This document shows, piece by piece, positions 6,484 through 11,584 of a stretch of 13,720 nt of DNA (within the stretch, counting starts at the first letter, position 1; every line of letters begins with the position of its first letter). The notes below the pieces were generated by a model. The model saw only the letters and a list, made by a program, of their open reading frames with translations. It had not been told where the DNA came from and searched no databases. The position numbers and the translations under genes are program-made. The DNA comes from CAYJWS01 sp964373925 (lineage in GTDB: Bacteria; Patescibacteriota; Patescibacteriia; Buchananbacterales; GWA2-38-13), in assembly GCA_964373925.1 (NCBI GenBank), contig CAYJWS010000029.1, positions 1 to 13,720 on the forward strand. Reading direction: 5' to 3'.

Positions 6484-7203
6484 ATGTCTCTCATAGAAAT
6501 TAAAAATCTGGAAAAAATATACGCAAACGAGGGAGTGAAAACTCCCGCGCTTCGCGGGGCGACTTTTTCTATTGAAAAAGGAGAGTTTGTCGGAATTATG
6601 GGCCCTTCCGGTTCGGGAAAATCAACGCTTCTCCATATACTCGGCTTTCTTGACGAGCCAACAGGAGGGGAGTATCGATTTGACGGAAAAATAATGGGCG
6701 AATACTCAAACAATGAAAAGGCGAAGATGAGAAACAAAAAAATGGGTTTTATCTTCCAGTCATTTAATCTGCTTCCAAAAACATCAGTACTTGAAAACGT
6801 AAAGCTTCCTCTTTTATACTCCGACATAAAAAAATCCGAGTGGGACTTGCTCGCAAAAAATGCCATAGAATCCGTAGGGCTAAGCCATCGCATATCCCAC
6901 GAGCCATCGCAACTCTCCGGAGGAGAAAAACAGCGCGTTGCTATCGCTCGAGCTCTTGTGAATAATCCCGAGGTAATTTTTGCCGATGAGCCAACGGGAA
7001 ATCTCGACTCTACATCCGGAAAAATGGTCATGGAAATACTCCAAAAGCTCAATCAAAAAAAGGGGCACACCATAATCCTTATTACGCACGAAACATACAC
7101 GGCCGAACACGCCAAACGCATAATCAACGTGCGCGACGGGCAAGTTATCCGCGATGAAATAGTAGCGCGGCAAAGGCGTGCCCAAGAAAATTTTATTAAA
7201 TAA
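6484..7203 (+). CDS. ABC transporter ATP-binding protein, MacB/LolD type
   Basis: This 239-residue ATPase powers the adjacent permease. It has Walker A GPSGSGKST (40-48), a Q-loop at Q92 (FIFQSFNLLPK), the ABC signature LSGGEKQ (144-150), Walker B VIFADEP with catalytic E169, and the switch histidine H202 (LITHE). The pattern 'FVGIMGPSGSGKSTLLHILG ... EPTGNLD' is typical of the LolD/MacB/FtsE-like exporter branch, which handles lipoproteins, peptides or mechanotransmission rather than import. The stop is followed after one base by the permease ATG, so translation is probably coupled. The substrate cannot be deduced. Confidence 0.95.
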   Translation: MSLIEIKNLEKIYANEGVKTPALRGATFSIEKGEFVGIMGPSGSGKSTLLHILGFLDEPTGGEYRFDGKIMGEYSNNEKAKMRNKKMGFIFQSFNLLPKTSVLENVKLPLLYSDIKKSEWDLLAKNAIESVGLSHRISHEPSQLSGGEKQRVAIARALVNNPEVIFADEPTGNLDSTSGKMVMEILQKLNQKKGHTIILITHETYTAEHAKRIINVRDGQVIRDEIVARQRRAQENFIK

Positions 7204-7204
7204 T

Positions 7205-8443
7205 ATGAAAATCGGAAACAGCTTCAAAACCGCTTTTATAGGGCTTAAGACCAACAAAACTCGATCAACTTTGACAATTCTTGGAATTGTTGTTGGAATT
7301 ACGGCCATCATTCTTATCGTTTCGCTCGGCACGGGCGCGCAAAATCTCATTCTTTCCCAAATACAAGGACTTGGTTCAAAGACGCTCGTCGTTATCCCAG
7401 GCCGCGAGCCAAAAGGCCCGTCTGATGCAGCTCAAATATTTAGCGATTCTCTTAAAGAAAAAGATTATAATGAGCTTCAAAAAAAATCCAATGTTCCAAC
7501 GCTTTCACGTATTATGCCGATCGTATTTGGAGGGGTCAATGCCTCATATCAAAGTGAAACCTACCGGCTAACACTTTTCGGCGCGTCTGAGATTGTAGGA
7601 GAGATATTTGATCTCCACCCGCAAACAGGGGAGTTTTTCACCCAAGAAGAAATAAAAGGACTTTCAAACGGCGTTGTGATTGGGTCTAAGGTAAAAGATG
7701 AACTTTTTGGCGATTCGGAGGCTATAGGCCAAAAAATAAAAATGAAAGACAAAAGCTTTCGAGTTATAGGCGTTCTCCCCAAAAAGGGCCAAGCTTCATT
7801 TTTTAATTTTGATGAAACCGCGATTATTCCTTACACAACGGCGCAAAAATATATTTTTGGCATACATTATTTCCACCGATTTATCATTGAAGCGGACTCG
7901 GATAAAAATATCTCTCAAACGGTGCGCGACGTGCAAATCACTCTCCGCAACCTGCACGAGATAACCGATCCTGAAAAAGACGATTTTTTCGTACAGACGC
8001 AAGCCGATCTTGTCCTGCGGCTCGGAGTAATAACTTCGGCGTTAACGCTTTTTCTTGTTTCGGTTGCCGCAATCTCGCTTTTAGTGGGTGGTATTGGCAT
8101 TATGAATATCATGCTTGTTTCCGTTACCGAACGCACAAGAGAGATTGGCTTACGAAAAGCCCTGGGGGCGACCGAGCGCGACATTTTGATTCAATTTCTC
8201 TTTGAGTCTATCGCACTCACGGGCATTGGCGGGCTCGCCGGAGTTACTTTGGGCGCGACTCTCTCTTTTCTCGCCTCGCTTATTATTAAAAACATAAGCT
8301 CATTGGGCTGGGAATTTTCGTTCCCCGTGTCAGCCGCGCTCCTTGGGCTTTTTGTCTCGGCATCTATCGGGCTTGTTTTTGGAATATATCCGGCGCGAAA
8401 AGCCGCGCTCAAACATCCTATTGATGCCCTACGATATGAATGA
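7205..8443 (+). CDS. MacB-like/FtsX-domain ABC transporter permease
   Basis: This 412-residue permease has MacB topology: one N-terminal TM helix (about 22-45, LTILGIVVGITAIILIVSLG), a large extracytoplasmic MacB_PCD domain (about 46-280), and three C-terminal TM helices in an FtsX domain (about 285-405). The family word TERTREIGLRKALGAT is followed by ending words YPARKAALKHPIDALRYE. The ATG at 7205 was chosen because it follows the ATPase stop directly and gives the canonical N-terminus; an upstream GTG at 7178 would overlap the ATPase gene. With the HlyD-type adaptor it forms a MacAB-like exporter. Confidence 0.93.
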   Translation: MKIGNSFKTAFIGLKTNKTRSTLTILGIVVGITAIILIVSLGTGAQNLILSQIQGLGSKTLVVIPGREPKGPSDAAQIFSDSLKEKDYNELQKKSNVPTLSRIMPIVFGGVNASYQSETYRLTLFGASEIVGEIFDLHPQTGEFFTQEEIKGLSNGVVIGSKVKDELFGDSEAIGQKIKMKDKSFRVIGVLPKKGQASFFNFDETAIIPYTTAQKYIFGIHYFHRFIIEADSDKNISQTVRDVQITLRNLHEITDPEKDDFFVQTQADLVLRLGVITSALTLFLVSVAAISLLVGGIGIMNIMLVSVTERTREIGLRKALGATERDILIQFLFESIALTGIGGLAGVTLGATLSFLASLIIKNISSLGWEFSFPVSAALLGLFVSASIGLVFGIYPARKAALKHPIDALRYE

Positions 8444-8449
8444 TATAAT
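8421..8449 (+). promoter_or_regulatory. Promoter of the pilin-like gene
   Basis: TTGATG (8421-8426), a 17-nt spacer and a perfect TATAAT (8444-8449) lie across the end of the permease gene, about 28 nt before the pilin ATG. The -10 box begins a 9-bp inverted repeat (TATAATGAA at 8444-8452, TTCATTATA at 8460-8468), which could be an operator over the start site. Confidence 0.7.
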
Positions 8450-8476
8450 GAACGCATAATTCATTATATTATATAT

Positions 8477-8845
8477 ATGAAAAAATTTGCCGTGGCGTTT
8501 ACGGCGATCGCAAGCATGGGAGCGGCGCTCCCCGCAATGGCAGTAAACCTCAAAGACCAGGTAAACACGGGGCTTAATTATGGAACATTTTCAGGCCTTG
8601 GAACGCGAGACGTACGGGAAGTTATTTTTTTAATAATCAATGTTATACTCGGATTTTTGAGCATCATCGCCATTCTTGGAGTTCTCTATGGAGGATTTCA
8701 AATGATGACCGCGGGCGGAAACGAAGATAAAACCGCAAGCGGCAAGGCCGCGGTGGTCGCGGGCGTAGTAGGGCTGGCAGTTATTTTTACCGCGTGGGCA
8801 ATCACAGCGTTTGTCGTGCGAAGCTTAGTGAATGTAACGGGATAA
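8477..8845 (+). CDS. VirB2/TrbC-like pilin-family small membrane protein
   Basis: The 122-residue product has a signal peptide (1-22, ending AALPAMA) and two hydrophobic helices: about 47-72 (VIFLIINVILGFLSIIAILG) and 88-115 (VVAGVVGLAVIFTAWAITAF). Between them is a short polar loop (TAGGNEDKTASGKAA). This is the layout of VirB2/TrbC pilins of type IV secretion systems, and such single genes are common in CPR genomes, where they are often annotated as pilin-like conjugal transfer proteins. No other secretion gene is adjacent, so its partner machinery must lie elsewhere. It has its own promoter and a strong terminator and is thus an independent unit. Confidence 0.82.
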   Translation: MKKFAVAFTAIASMGAALPAMAVNLKDQVNTGLNYGTFSGLGTRDVREVIFLIINVILGFLSIIAILGVLYGGFQMMTAGGNEDKTASGKAAVVAGVVGLAVIFTAWAITAFVVRSLVNVTG

Positions 8846-8860
8846 ATATTTATTTTTGCA

Positions 8861-8891
8861 ACAACCCCCAAAATTTTGGGGGTTGTTTTTT
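8861..8891 (+). terminator. Strong intrinsic terminator after the pilin-like gene
   Basis: A perfect 13-bp inverted repeat (ACAACCCCCAAAA at 8861-8873, its complement at 8874-8886) is followed by a T-run at 8887-8891. It lies 15 nt after the pilin stop codon and isolates the next transcription unit. Confidence 0.93.
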
Positions 8892-8902
8892 ATTATTATT
8901 TG

Positions 8903-9056
8903 AGACTGTAGAAAAACTCTCAAAATACTGTATTTTGAACTTGCCCGCCTTGCCAAGTATTGCGAGGCGAGTTTCAGAATCTACGCAGATAATCTTCGCC
9001 TAGTTATGAGATCCCGAAACAAATTCGGGATGACAAAATTACTTTTTCTACAGTCT
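8903..9056. mobile_element. MITE-like element with 14-bp terminal inverted repeats
   Basis: AGACTGTAGAAAAA at 8903-8916 and its exact reverse complement at 9043-9056 bound a 154-bp segment. Inside are a short palindrome (TCAAAATAC/GTATTTTGA, about 8920-8938) and a hairpin ATCCCG/CGGGAT near 9010-9031 that resembles a common dispersed repeat. There is no coding capacity, and no clear target-site duplication was seen. It ends 34 nt before the promoter of the recombinase-like cassette. Confidence 0.6.
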
Positions 9057-9089
9057 TTATTTATAACGCAATGTAAAATTACGCAACTA

Positions 9090-9118
9090 TTGACATTGAA
9101 TAAAAAATCTGCTAATAT
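9090..9118 (+). promoter_or_regulatory. Near-consensus promoter of the hairpin/recombinase cassette
   Basis: A perfect -35 TTGACA (9090-9095), a 17-nt spacer and a -10 TAATAT (9113-9118) preceded by the extended-10 dinucleotide TG (9110-9111) form the best promoter in the window. Transcription should start near 9125, beside a small hairpin GTATG/CATAC (9122-9138) and 18 nt before the first array stem-loop. Confidence 0.85.
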
Positions 9119-9142
9119 TTTGTATGGTATATGCATACAAAA

Positions 9143-9195
9143 ATGAAAGACAATAAGTACGCTGTCTAAAAGACAAGTCCCGCAGTGTCTTTCAT
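9143..9195 (+). ncRNA. Array stem-loop 1 (11 + 11 nt internal loop)
   Basis: The outer stem ATGAAAGACA/TGTCTTTCAT (10 bp) encloses left internal-loop strand ATAAGTACGCT and right strand AAGTCCCGCAG, 11 nt each. The inner stem is GTCT/AGAC with an AAA loop. A flanking T-A could extend the inner stem to 5 bp, leaving 10 + 10. The outer stem ends in GACA/TGTC like units 4 and 5. It is the first element of the transcript. Confidence 0.85.
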
Positions 9196-9205
9196 GTGTA
9201 TATAT

Positions 9206-9254
9206 GAGGCGAGATGGGCATGAAAATAATACATGCGCACAAAAATCTCGCCTC
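9206..9254 (+). ncRNA. Array stem-loop 2 (divergent inner structure)
   Basis: It has the strongest outer stem of the array, GAGGCGAGAT/ATCTCGCCTC (10 bp), enclosing 29 nt. The best inner stem is GCATG/CATGC with a 9-nt loop, leaving very unequal internal-loop strands (2 and 8 nt). It therefore does not share the 11 + 11 geometry. It is followed by CTTTTT, so it could also act as a partial terminator or attenuator ahead of the gene. It lies 10 nt after unit 1. Confidence 0.75.
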
Positions 9255-9285
9255 CTTTTTCAGGGTTTTTTAAAAGATTCTAAAA

Positions 9286-9339
9286 AAGGAGACGATTCTT
9301 TGAGTGTATATATAAATACAAAACATGAACTGTCTCCTT
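9286..9339 (+). ncRNA. Array stem-loop 3 (11 + 11 nt internal loop)
   Basis: The outer stem AAGGAGAC/GTCTCCTT (8 bp) encloses left strand GATTCTTTGAG and right strand AAACATGAACT, 11 nt each. The inner stem is TGTAT/ATACA (5 bp) with a 6-nt ATATAA loop. All paired sequences differ from units 1 and 4 except the closing GAC/GTC, while spacing is preserved. Confidence 0.82.
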
Positions 9340-9348
9340 ACAATTTTT

Positions 9349-9397
9349 GGCAGACAATCGTAGAGATGTCTTTTAGACTATTCGCACGCTGTCTGCC
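9349..9397 (+). ncRNA. Array stem-loop 4 (11 + 11 nt internal loop)
   Basis: The outer stem GGCAGACA/TGTCTGCC (8 bp) encloses left strand ATCGTAGAGAT and right strand TATTCGCACGC, 11 nt each. The inner stem is GTCT/AGAC with a TTT loop. It lies 9 nt after unit 3. Its last loop bases and stem share ACGCTGTCT with unit 1 (9159-9167), in a different structural position. Confidence 0.85.
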
Positions 9398-9408
9398 TTT
9401 TGCACATT

Positions 9409-9466
9409 ACAATTATATAAATTGTGTCCTAATTATGGACAAACTTTTAGGCATGGCCAAAGGCCA
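9409..9466 (+). promoter_or_regulatory. Leader hairpins just before the ribosome-binding site
   Basis: Three small possible hairpins follow the array: ACAATT/AATTGT (9409-9425, 5-nt loop), TGTCC/GGACA (9425-9441, 7-nt loop, sharing one base with the first) and TGGCC/GGCCA (9454-9466, AAA loop). The last ends 7 nt before the Shine-Dalgarno sequence. They are shorter than the array units and could affect translation initiation; no specific mechanism is supported. Confidence 0.4.
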
Positions 9467-9473
9467 ATTTTTC

Positions 9474-9480
9474 AGGAGGT
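9474..9480 (+). promoter_or_regulatory. Consensus Shine-Dalgarno sequence
   Basis: AGGAGGT lies 6 nt before the ATG at 9487 and fixes that start. It is the only strong ribosome-binding site in the window; the other genes begin after A/T-rich sequence without one. This suggests either high translation or a different origin for the cassette. Confidence 0.9.
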
Positions 9481-9486
9481 GTTTTC

Positions 9487-11226
9487 ATGGCAGAAGTTTT
9501 GAAAAGAAAGATGGCGCGAACCGGAGGTAATATCCTTGGAACGCGCCACAGGGTGAAAGGCATTGGTCCAGATATGGAGCCAAGGCCGACCAAGGTGACT
9601 GTTCTTGGAAAAGACGGACAAACGCTCGATGCTGTAGATCTTCATACCGAAGATGATGAGCTGGATTTTATCCGGGGCATTTTTCCGGTCAAGCACAAAA
9701 AGATTGAAGGCTCTGACGACCCGAACGCGTACCCCGTACGCCACGTCAAGTGGAAGAAAGTAAAAGAATCGGAAGATATAGACAAAGTGCCCGAGCATCA
9801 TACCATGAAGCTTGGAAAAGAAGTTTTTATTGCCACGCACGTGCCGGTTTTGTTCGACGGACTTATGCCCGGCGACACCGTGGTCGGAGTCCTTGGAGGA
9901 TCCGGCGACCGATGGAATGCCGCGTGCTTCCGGCAAGGCCAAAAAATCGGCGCGAGAGTGTATCGGGCAACCCCTTTTGTCCTCTCTCAAAATCGCGAAA
10001 TTGAAGACAAGGACGAAGACGGCTACAATGTAGCGCGCCTGTTTATCAAACATCCCGAACTTTTTTATGAGGTCGAGGTGTGGGATAGGCAACTTATTGA
10101 AGTGCGTGAAAAGCTTGACCTGCGAAGGCGAGCGATGAAAAACCGCATTGCCATTGAGCAGCAAATCAGGCAAGCGCTGATCGGAATGGTATACACCTCG
10201 GAAGATGACCTCTATCCGGAAGGAACCATTGAAGACGCGTGCAATAAAGAAGTTGCGAACGACAAGATTCTCGCGGCCGCAATAGAAGAAGAAAAACGCC
10301 GCGAGAAAAACCTTACTAGGGCCGTTGAAAAGCTTGAGCTGTGGAGCAGGATTTTTGAACCCATGGTCGGATCCGGGCCCATGCAGGCGTCAAAGATTAT
10401 TGCTGGCATAGGCGACATTCGCCGCTTCCGCGTTGAGCCAGACCACGCCAAAATCCAAGCGCTGCGCGCTTACCGCGCGGAACTTGAAACAAAGGCGAAC
10501 TTCAGCGAAGGATATGAAAAAATCAAAGATACAATCGGTCCGGACGTAAACCACTATGATGTGCTCAATATGATACGCGACTGGAAGCTTGCAAATAGCA
10601 AAGCCCAAGATGCCAAGCTTCTTAATGAGGCCATTACGACTCTTGTTGAGGTTCGAAAGCTTACAATGCGCGCATATAGCAGAGGAATGGCAAAATTCCG
10701 TGCCTACTGCGGAGTGCATCTACGAACCATTGATAAGAATGGCAACCCCATTCATCCGCGCCTTCAATTCCCAAGGAAGCGGAGGCGCTCCGAGGTTTCC
10801 ACTGGCCTTGCCAACTGGAACAACGCCATACGACAGGCACTCTACCTCTTGGTGGAGCAGGCAAACAGAAGGCCCGAGTCTTTCTGGGGAAAAAAGCTTC
10901 TTGAAAACAAAAAGCGTTTCCGCGCAAAGCATCCAGAGCCCGAGATGATTCCAAGCGCTGACCCCAAAACCGGCAAAGATAAAATCAATGCTAAGACAGG
11001 AGAGGTAGTGCTCGTCGAGTGTTATACTATTGGCCACATCCACAAAATGGCGTGGTGGGCCACCGCCCAGCAAATAGCAAACCACATCTTTAATGAATGG
11101 AATAAAATCGAAGACGAACGCGAGGCTCGCCGTTCTACAAAAATTATTGAAGTGAAAGATGGCGACGCGCCCCGCCAAAACGATTCGGGTGACTCTGATG
11201 CTTCTCAAAGCAAGATGAGCGCCTAA
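9487..11226 (+). CDS. Divergent, enlarged IS110/Piv-family transposase-recombinase-like protein
   Basis: This 579-residue protein aligns by eye with IS110-family recombinases over its length. The N-terminal RuvC-like part starts GPDMEPRPTKVTVLGKDGQTL (27-47), parallel to 'GIDvhk..vtvavldedGkvl', with D29 at the first catalytic aspartate. Then TVVGVLGGSGDRW (131-143) parallels 'vvfEatGvyg', but the glutamate is missing. ARVYRATP (156-163) and KDEDGYNVARLF (175-186) parallel 'vyrvnP' and 'DxxDAxxiArl'. Next is a helical segment (200-290) rich in K, R and E. The C-terminal Transposase_20-like part has MVGSGPMQASKIIAGIGDI (293-311, helix-hairpin-helix), FRAYCGVHL (404-412), RRRSEVSTG (432-440, candidate serine S435 or S438), AIRQALYLL (447-455) and IGHIHKMAWWATAQQIANHI (515-534). 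IS110 enzymes are usually 300-450 residues; extra length lies at about 68-130 and 316-400. The tail (560-579) is polar and probably disordered. GC content and third-position GC exceed those of neighbouring genes. Confidence 0.68.
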   Translation: MAEVLKRKMARTGGNILGTRHRVKGIGPDMEPRPTKVTVLGKDGQTLDAVDLHTEDDELDFIRGIFPVKHKKIEGSDDPNAYPVRHVKWKKVKESEDIDKVPEHHTMKLGKEVFIATHVPVLFDGLMPGDTVVGVLGGSGDRWNAACFRQGQKIGARVYRATPFVLSQNREIEDKDEDGYNVARLFIKHPELFYEVEVWDRQLIEVREKLDLRRRAMKNRIAIEQQIRQALIGMVYTSEDDLYPEGTIEDACNKEVANDKILAAAIEEEKRREKNLTRAVEKLELWSRIFEPMVGSGPMQASKIIAGIGDIRRFRVEPDHAKIQALRAYRAELETKANFSEGYEKIKDTIGPDVNHYDVLNMIRDWKLANSKAQDAKLLNEAITTLVEVRKLTMRAYSRGMAKFRAYCGVHLRTIDKNGNPIHPRLQFPRKRRRSEVSTGLANWNNAIRQALYLLVEQANRRPESFWGKKLLENKKRFRAKHPEPEMIPSADPKTGKDKINAKTGEVVLVECYTIGHIHKMAWWATAQQIANHIFNEWNKIEDEREARRSTKIIEVKDGDAPRQNDSGDSDASQSKMSA

Positions 11227-11233
11227 AAAATAT

Positions 11234-11285
11234 AAAGAGACAAGACTGCACTTGTGCTTATGCACTATGCCGGAGCTGTCTCTTT
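11234..11285 (+). ncRNA. Array stem-loop 5 (11 + 11 nt internal loop), downstream of the gene
   Basis: The outer stem AAAGAGACA/TGTCTCTTT (9 bp) encloses left strand AGACTGCACTT and right strand TATGCCGGAGC, 11 nt each. The inner stem is GTGC/GCAC with a 4-nt TTAT loop. It starts 7 nt after the stop codon and shows the same geometry as the upstream units, tying both flanks of the gene to one system. Confidence 0.85.
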
Positions 11286-11311
11286 TTACAAGTTCTTTAA
11301 TACAATGTTAT

Positions 11312-11365
11312 TGTGGCAGACTAAGCCGGTCATGTGTATTCACAACGTCCTTATTGTCCGCCACA
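11312..11365 (+). ncRNA. Array stem-loop 6 (11 + 11 nt internal loop), downstream of the gene
   Basis: The outer stem TGTGGCAGAC/GTCCGCCACA has 10 positions with one A-C mismatch. It encloses left strand TAAGCCGGTCA and right strand ACGTCCTTATT, 11 nt each. The inner stem is TGTG/CACA with a 4-nt TATT loop. It lies 26 nt after unit 5 and 8 nt before the terminator. Confidence 0.82.
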
Positions 11366-11373
11366 CAACATGT

Positions 11374-11407
11374 AAGCCTTTATGGAAATTTCCATAAAGG
11401 CTTTTTT
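11374..11407 (+). terminator. Strong intrinsic terminator of the cassette
   Basis: A perfect 15-bp inverted repeat has arms AAGCCTTTATGGAAA (11374-11388) and TTTCCATAAAGGCTT (11389-11403) and runs into six T residues (11402-11407). It closes the transcript that carries all six stem-loops and the 579-codon gene. Confidence 0.94.
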
Positions 11408-11584
11408 AATCTCTCTTGGGGTTAATTCCCCGCGGCGAGCCGCGGAATGTCATTCCCCTGAAAAGGGGAATCCATGTATATATCCTTTTCCTTAAGGTAA
11501 TTGTACTTGTTTCTGGATTCCCCCGATAGCTATCGGGGGAAAATAACAGGGAGTAGATGCCCCGTCAGCTTGCTGCGGGGTAAT
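11408..11584. repeat. Cluster of GC-rich palindromic repeats between convergent genes
   Basis: No gene is present. Four hairpins are packed here: CCGCGGC/GCCGCGG (11430-11445); ATTCCCCT/AGGGGAAT (11452-11471); a 24-bp perfect palindrome with core CCCCCGATAGCTATCGGGGG (11518-11541); and CCCCG-CAGC/GCTG-CGGGG with one bulged base (11560-11580). None has a following T-run typical of terminators. The last resembles the hairpin at 183-200. Confidence 0.75.

Larger units (their letters stand above)
9090..11407 (+). other. Candidate RNA-guided recombinase cassette: IS110-like gene flanked by hairpin array
   Basis: One promoter (9090-9118) and one terminator (11374-11407) frame a single transcription unit. 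It contains four stem-loops (9143-9397), a strong Shine-Dalgarno sequence, a 579-codon IS110-related gene and two more stem-loops (11234-11365). Five of six stem-loops have an identical 11 + 11 nt internal loop. Known IS110-family bridge RNAs also present DNA-recognising sequences on both sides of internal loops, so an array of two-sided guide hairpins is the leading interpretation. The framing and folds are seen in the sequence; the guide function is inferred. Neither terminal inverted repeats around the cassette nor target duplications were found. Confidence 0.7.

Noticed and set aside
9143..9397. CRISPR array
   Set aside because: The units share geometry but not sequence; there are no identical direct repeats with spacers.
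9125..9486. Riboswitch or ribosomal-protein leader
   Set aside because: Repeated hairpins also occur after the gene, and no known aptamer core was recognised, so a purely 5' regulatory leader does not explain the pattern.
9204..9530. 108-codon open frame across stem-loops 2-4 and the start of the IS110-like gene
   Set aside because: It overlaps the strong Shine-Dalgarno site and the recombinase gene in another frame, and the structured RNA explains the sequence better.
9143..11365. Integron attC sites
   Set aside because: Hairpin size is similar, but the GTTRRRY/RYYYAAC core sites are absent and the units are not between gene cassettes.
9143..11365. H/ACA-type pseudouridylation guides
   Set aside because: Two-sided internal loops resemble guide pockets, but ACA boxes are lacking and such guides are not known from bacteria; the neighbouring IS110-like protein fits a bridge-RNA view better.
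11518..11541. Terminator for the DedA-fusion gene or the cassette
   Set aside because: It is a perfect palindrome but has no T-run on either side; it resembles the other dispersed repeats around it.
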